A DNA stretch of 15,623 nt, taken from assembly GCA_026388615.1 (NCBI GenBank), contig JAPLJL010000176.1:1-15623 (forward strand), written 5' to 3'. Positions 13,371-15,623 of this stretch are shown one piece after another. The notes beneath the pieces were generated by a model. The model worked only from the letters and a program-made list of their open reading frames with translations. It made no database searches and had not been told where the DNA came from. The DNA is from Pseudomonadota bacterium (GTDB taxonomy: Bacteria; Desulfobacterota; JAPLJL01). The translations under genes were made by a program, and so were the position numbers. Each line of letters starts with the position of its first letter. The first letter of the stretch is position 1.

Positions 13371-14843
13371 CTACTTCAAGCGATAGTTCGGAGCTTCCTT
13401 GGTCACGATTACGTTGTGAACGTGGCTTTCTTTCAAACCGGCAGTGGTGACCCGGACAAACCTGGCTTTTTCCCGAAGTTCCGAGAGGTTCCGGCAACCC
13501 AGGTATCCCATTCCAGACTTTACTCCTCCCATGAGCTGGAAGACATTTTCCGAAAGCAGGCCCCGGTAAGGCACCCGGCCCTCGATCCCCTCGGGCACGA
13601 GCTTTTTATCCCGTTCCGGCTCGCGGAAGTAACGGTCCTGGCACTCCCCTTCCTCCATCGCCCCCAGTGAGCCCATCCCCCGGTAAATCTTGTAGGCCCG
13701 GCCCTGGAGCAGAACCATGTCCCCGGGGCTTTCCTCGGTCCCGGCGAAAAGGTTACCGATCATAACCGTGTCCGCGCCGGCGGCCAGGGCCTTGGTGACG
13801 TCGCCGGAAAACTTAATCCCCCCATCGGCGATCAGGGGAACGCCGCGGGGACGACTCTCCGCCACACAGGAGAAGATCGCGGTGATCTGGGGCACTCCCA
13901 CCCCGGCCACGATCCGGGTGGTACAGATGGATCCCGGGCCGATCCCCACCTTGATCGCATCGGCCCCCGCTTCTATTAAGGCCCGGGCGCCTTCCGCGGT
14001 GGCCACGTTCCCCGCCACCACTTCCAGCCCGGGGATTTTTTTCTTCAATTTTTTCACCGTTTCGATCACCCGGAGGGAATGCGCGTGGGCGGTATCCACC
14101 ACGACCAGATCCGCCCCCGCCTCCGCCAGGGCCTGGGCCCGCTCGATTCCCTCGGCGCCCACCCCCACGGCCGCGCCGACCCGAAGCCGGCCCAGCTCGT
14201 CCTTAGTGGCATGGGGAAACCTGCCCATCTTTTCGATATCCTTGACCGTGATCATTCCCTTCAGGTGGCCGGCTTTGTCCACCACCAGGAGTTTCTCGAT
14301 CCGGTGGCGTTGGAGGATTTCCTTCGAACCCTCGAGCGAGGTCCCTTCCGGAACGGTGACTAGTTTCCCTTTAGTCATGACCTTGGAAATCTTGCGGTTA
14401 TGATCTTTCAGGAAACGCAGATCCCGATTGGTAAGAATGCCCACCAGGCGCCCGCCTTTCTTGCCGTCCTCGGTGATCGGAAGCCCGGAAATATTCCGCT
14501 GGAGCATCACCTCCACCGCCTCGGAAACCCGCTGGTTCGGGCTCATCGTGATCGGGTCCGCGATCATCCCGCTCTCGGATTTCTTCACCTTCCGGACCTC
14601 CTCGATCTGGCGCGGGATGGAGATATTCCGGTGCACGATCCCGATCCCGCCCTCCTGGGCCATGGCCACCGCAGTCCGGGATTCGGTAACCGTATCCATG
14701 GCCGCGCTGGCCAGGGGAATCCGCAGCTTGATCCGGCGGGTGAACTGGGTTTCCAGGCTTACTTCAGAGGGCAGAATATCCGAGTAGCAGGGAAGAAGAA
14801 AGACATCGTCAAAAGTAAGACCCTCAAGAACTTGTTTCGGCAA
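13371..14843 (-). CDS. guaB: Inosine-5'-monophosphate dehydrogenase
   Basis: Oxidises IMP to XMP with NAD+, the committed step of guanine nucleotide synthesis, in the cytoplasm. At 490 residues it has the usual length. The TIM-barrel start L-E-G-L-T-F-D-D-V-F-L-L-P is at 6-18; two CBS domains are inserted at about 93-205 (D-P-I-T-M and K-V-M-T); the NAD/IMP elements D-T-A-H (250-253) and G-N-V-A-T (278-282) follow; the catalytic loop G-I-G-P-G-S-I-C-T-T-R places the nucleophile at C307; the Y-R-G-M-G-S motif is at 387-392 and the flap R-V-P-Y at 423-426. Translation starts at TTG (14841-14843): AAGGAG lies seven bases upstream and no upstream ATG gives a better N-terminus. guaA is not in the window, so the usual guaBA pairing is absent here. 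Foldback-containing AT-rich spacers flank it on both sides. Confidence 0.97.
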   Translation of the reverse strand: MPKQVLEGLTFDDVFLLPCYSDILPSEVSLETQFTRRIKLRIPLASAAMDTVTESRTAVAMAQEGGIGIVHRNISIPRQIEEVRKVKKSESGMIADPITMSPNQRVSEAVEVMLQRNISGLPITEDGKKGGRLVGILTNRDLRFLKDHNRKISKVMTKGKLVTVPEGTSLEGSKEILQRHRIEKLLVVDKAGHLKGMITVKDIEKMGRFPHATKDELGRLRVGAAVGVGAEGIERAQALAEAGADLVVVDTAHAHSLRVIETVKKLKKKIPGLEVVAGNVATAEGARALIEAGADAIKVGIGPGSICTTRIVAGVGVPQITAIFSCVAESRPRGVPLIADGGIKFSGDVTKALAAGADTVMIGNLFAGTEESPGDMVLLQGRAYKIYRGMGSLGAMEEGECQDRYFREPERDKKLVPEGIEGRVPYRGLLSENVFQLMGGVKSGMGYLGCRNLSELREKARFVRVTTAGLKESHVHNVIVTKEAPNYRLK

Positions 14844-14849
14844 AAAAAT

Positions 14850-14855
14850 TCTCCT
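14850..14855 (-). promoter_or_regulatory. Ribosome binding site fixing the guaB TTG start
   Basis: AAGGAG on the minus strand, about seven bases before TTG, supports the non-ATG start. Confidence 0.65.
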
Positions 14856-14920
14856 TAAGTTGGCTTTTCCAAAGGATATTTAGGAAATCCCTATCCGTCA
14901 ATATCAAAATAGATAAATTC

Positions 14921-15098
14921 CAATTACCAAGCACCAATTACCAAACAAATTCAAGTTCCAAATCCCAAGTTCCAATCATCAAATAATATTCAAGACCCAA
15001 TTTTCAAACAAAATTAAACAAAAATAAAATACAAATTTTTTATTATTTTTTAATTTTCCCTTTCAGTTTGGTAATTGTAATTTGGTTATCGGTCATTG
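14921..15098. repeat. Nested AT-rich foldback of CAATTACCAA words between the LysM gene and guaB
   Basis: The outer arms are 14921-14949 (CAATTACCAA, GCACCAATTACCAAAC) and 15066-15098 (GTTTGGTAATTG, TAATTTGGTTATCGGTCATTG), with a perfect 12-bp pair, 14935-14946 with 15066-15077. An inner all-A/T pair joins 15010-15030 (AAAATTAAACAAAAATAAAAT) in imperfect fashion to 15035-15057. Between the arms the words CAAGTTCCAAATCCCAAG and TTCCAATCATCAAATAAT continue the style. On the minus strand it follows the LysM gene and precedes guaB. Confidence 0.75.
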
Positions 15099-15101
15099 CC
15101 T

Positions 15102-15623
15102 TTAAACCGGCGGCGCCGGGATCGTAATGGTAATTCCTTTCGTCAATTTGTTGGGGTTGGGGATGACGTTTCGATTCGCCTCGTAAATCAATCTCCAGAG
15201 CCGGGCGTTCCCGTAGTAATAGGCCGCCAGCAGGTGGAGATCATCCCCCTCGACGATTATATGCTGGGCGGGGGTGGGATGGGTAACCGGGCCCAGAACC
15301 ACGCCCCTTAAGCCTGGCACCGGCTGCTGGGCCGGGGCTGAGGCTTCACTCGGAGCTGAAACCGCGGGCTGACCCTGCTCGGCCAGGGGCGGAAAGTCAG
15401 GAGCGGGTGCGGCCGCCGGGGTGGCCGGTTCCGCCAGGGGCGGAAGGTCGGAAGCGGGTGCGGCGGGCTGGACCTCAGCCGGGGCTGAACCAGGTTCCAC
15501 CGGCGGAGCCGGTTCCGCCAGAGGCGGAAGATCCGAAACAGGTGCGGCGGGCTGGACCTCAGCCGGGGCCGAACCAGGTTCCACCGGCGGAGCCGGTTCC
15601 GCCAGAGGCGGAAGATCCGAAAC
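15102..15623 (-). CDS. LysM-domain protein with Pro/Ala-rich tandem repeats, 5' end outside the window
   Basis: The visible 173 C-terminal residues consist of a Pro/Ala/Glu-rich repeat region followed by one LysM domain in the last ~54 residues (15105-15266): H-I-I-V-E-G-D-D-L-H-L-L-A-A-Y-Y-Y-G, then L-W-R-L-I-Y-E-A-N-R and I-P-N-P-N-K-L-T-K-G, ending I-T-I-P. This is the Y-Y-G/N-P variant of LysM that commonly binds peptidoglycan, so an envelope location is likely. The repeats begin V-S-D-L-P-P-L-A-E-P and continue V-E-P-G-S-A-P-A-E-V-Q-P-A-A-P, 28 residues per unit; at least two near-identical copies plus two degenerate shorter ones are visible. The frame remains open to the window edge; a GTG inside the repeat at 15582-15584 is not a credible start. 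No signal peptide can be assessed. Confidence 0.85.
   Translation of the reverse strand, partial: VSDLPPLAEPAPPVEPGSAPAEVQPAAPVSDLPPLAEPAPPVEPGSAPAEVQPAAPASDLPPLAEPATPAAAPAPDFPPLAEQGQPAVSAPSEASAPAQQPVPGLRGVVLGPVTHPTPAQHIIVEGDDLHLLAAYYYGNARLWRLIYEANRNVIPNPNKLTKGITITIPAPPV
15424..15623. repeat. 84-bp in-frame tandem repeat
   Basis: The word GCCGGTTCCGCCAG recurs at 15424, 15508 and 15592, exactly 84 bases apart, with a few substitutions in the oldest copy. A shorter degenerate relative (GCCAGGGGCGGAAAG) starts near 15382. The array runs off the window edge. Confidence 0.9.

Noticed and set aside
14844..15101. Purine riboswitch or other known leader upstream of guaB
   Set aside because: The spacer is almost purely A/T words with foldback; no conserved aptamer-like core could be recognised.
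15424..15623. CRISPR-like array
   Set aside because: The 84-bp units are contiguous, in frame and coding, without spacers; nothing else in the window shows repeat-spacer alternation.
1..15623. tRNA or rRNA genes
   Set aside because: No cloverleaf with T-loop GGTTCGAATCC-type sequence and no rRNA segment was recognised in the spacers.

Overview
The window reads as a piece of a metagenome-assembled genome from an uncultivated Gram-negative (diderm) bacterium. The evidence is a LolA lipoprotein chaperone, Hfq, a full-length DnaE1-type replicase and GC-rich genes, separated by AT-rich, word-like repetitive spacers of the kind seen in several uncultured phyla (Omnitrophota-like is a guess; the phylum cannot be fixed from this sequence). 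All confidently called genes of this organism lie on the minus strand, so transcription runs from right to left.

Layout from right to left: a LysM-domain protein with 84-bp tandem Pro/Ala-rich repeats, cut by the window edge (15102-15623); guaB, IMP dehydrogenase (13371-14843, TTG start); dnaE, DNA polymerase III alpha (9665-13144, TTG start) followed 8 bp later by hfq (9351-9656); a 531-bp gene-free spacer; hflX (7740-8819), whose stop overlaps the start of ftsK/spoIIIE (5476-7740); lolA (4481-5209); then an envelope-glycan group: a GT4 glycosyltransferase (3179-4339) and a GT2 polyprenyl-phosphate-sugar synthase-like enzyme (2429-3175) 3 bp apart, a SAM methyltransferase (1401-2129), and a multi-membrane-span GT-C glycosyltransferase (322-1272) that is truncated.

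At the left end, bases 1 to about 360 are foreign. They encode, on the plus strand, an internal piece of a second DnaE that is AT-rich and resembles Candidate Phyla Radiation (Patescibacteria) replicases. The homology stops in mid-domain exactly where the GT-C gene loses its C-terminus, which is best explained by a chimeric assembly join rather than biology.

How the genes fit together: dnaE, guaB, hfq, hflX, ftsK and lolA are housekeeping genes (replication, GTP supply, RNA regulation, ribosome rescue, chromosome segregation, outer-membrane lipoprotein traffic). The four left genes look like a glycan/glycolipid cassette in which the GT2 enzyme could make the polyprenyl-linked sugar that the GT-C enzyme uses. 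The most unusual non-coding signal is that most spacers carry their own imperfect foldback built from short reiterated words (14921-15098, 13177-13330, 8989-9114, 4345-4475) or compact GC hairpins (1301-1391, 5299-5356), different in sequence in each spacer. No new enzymatic or defence system is evident.
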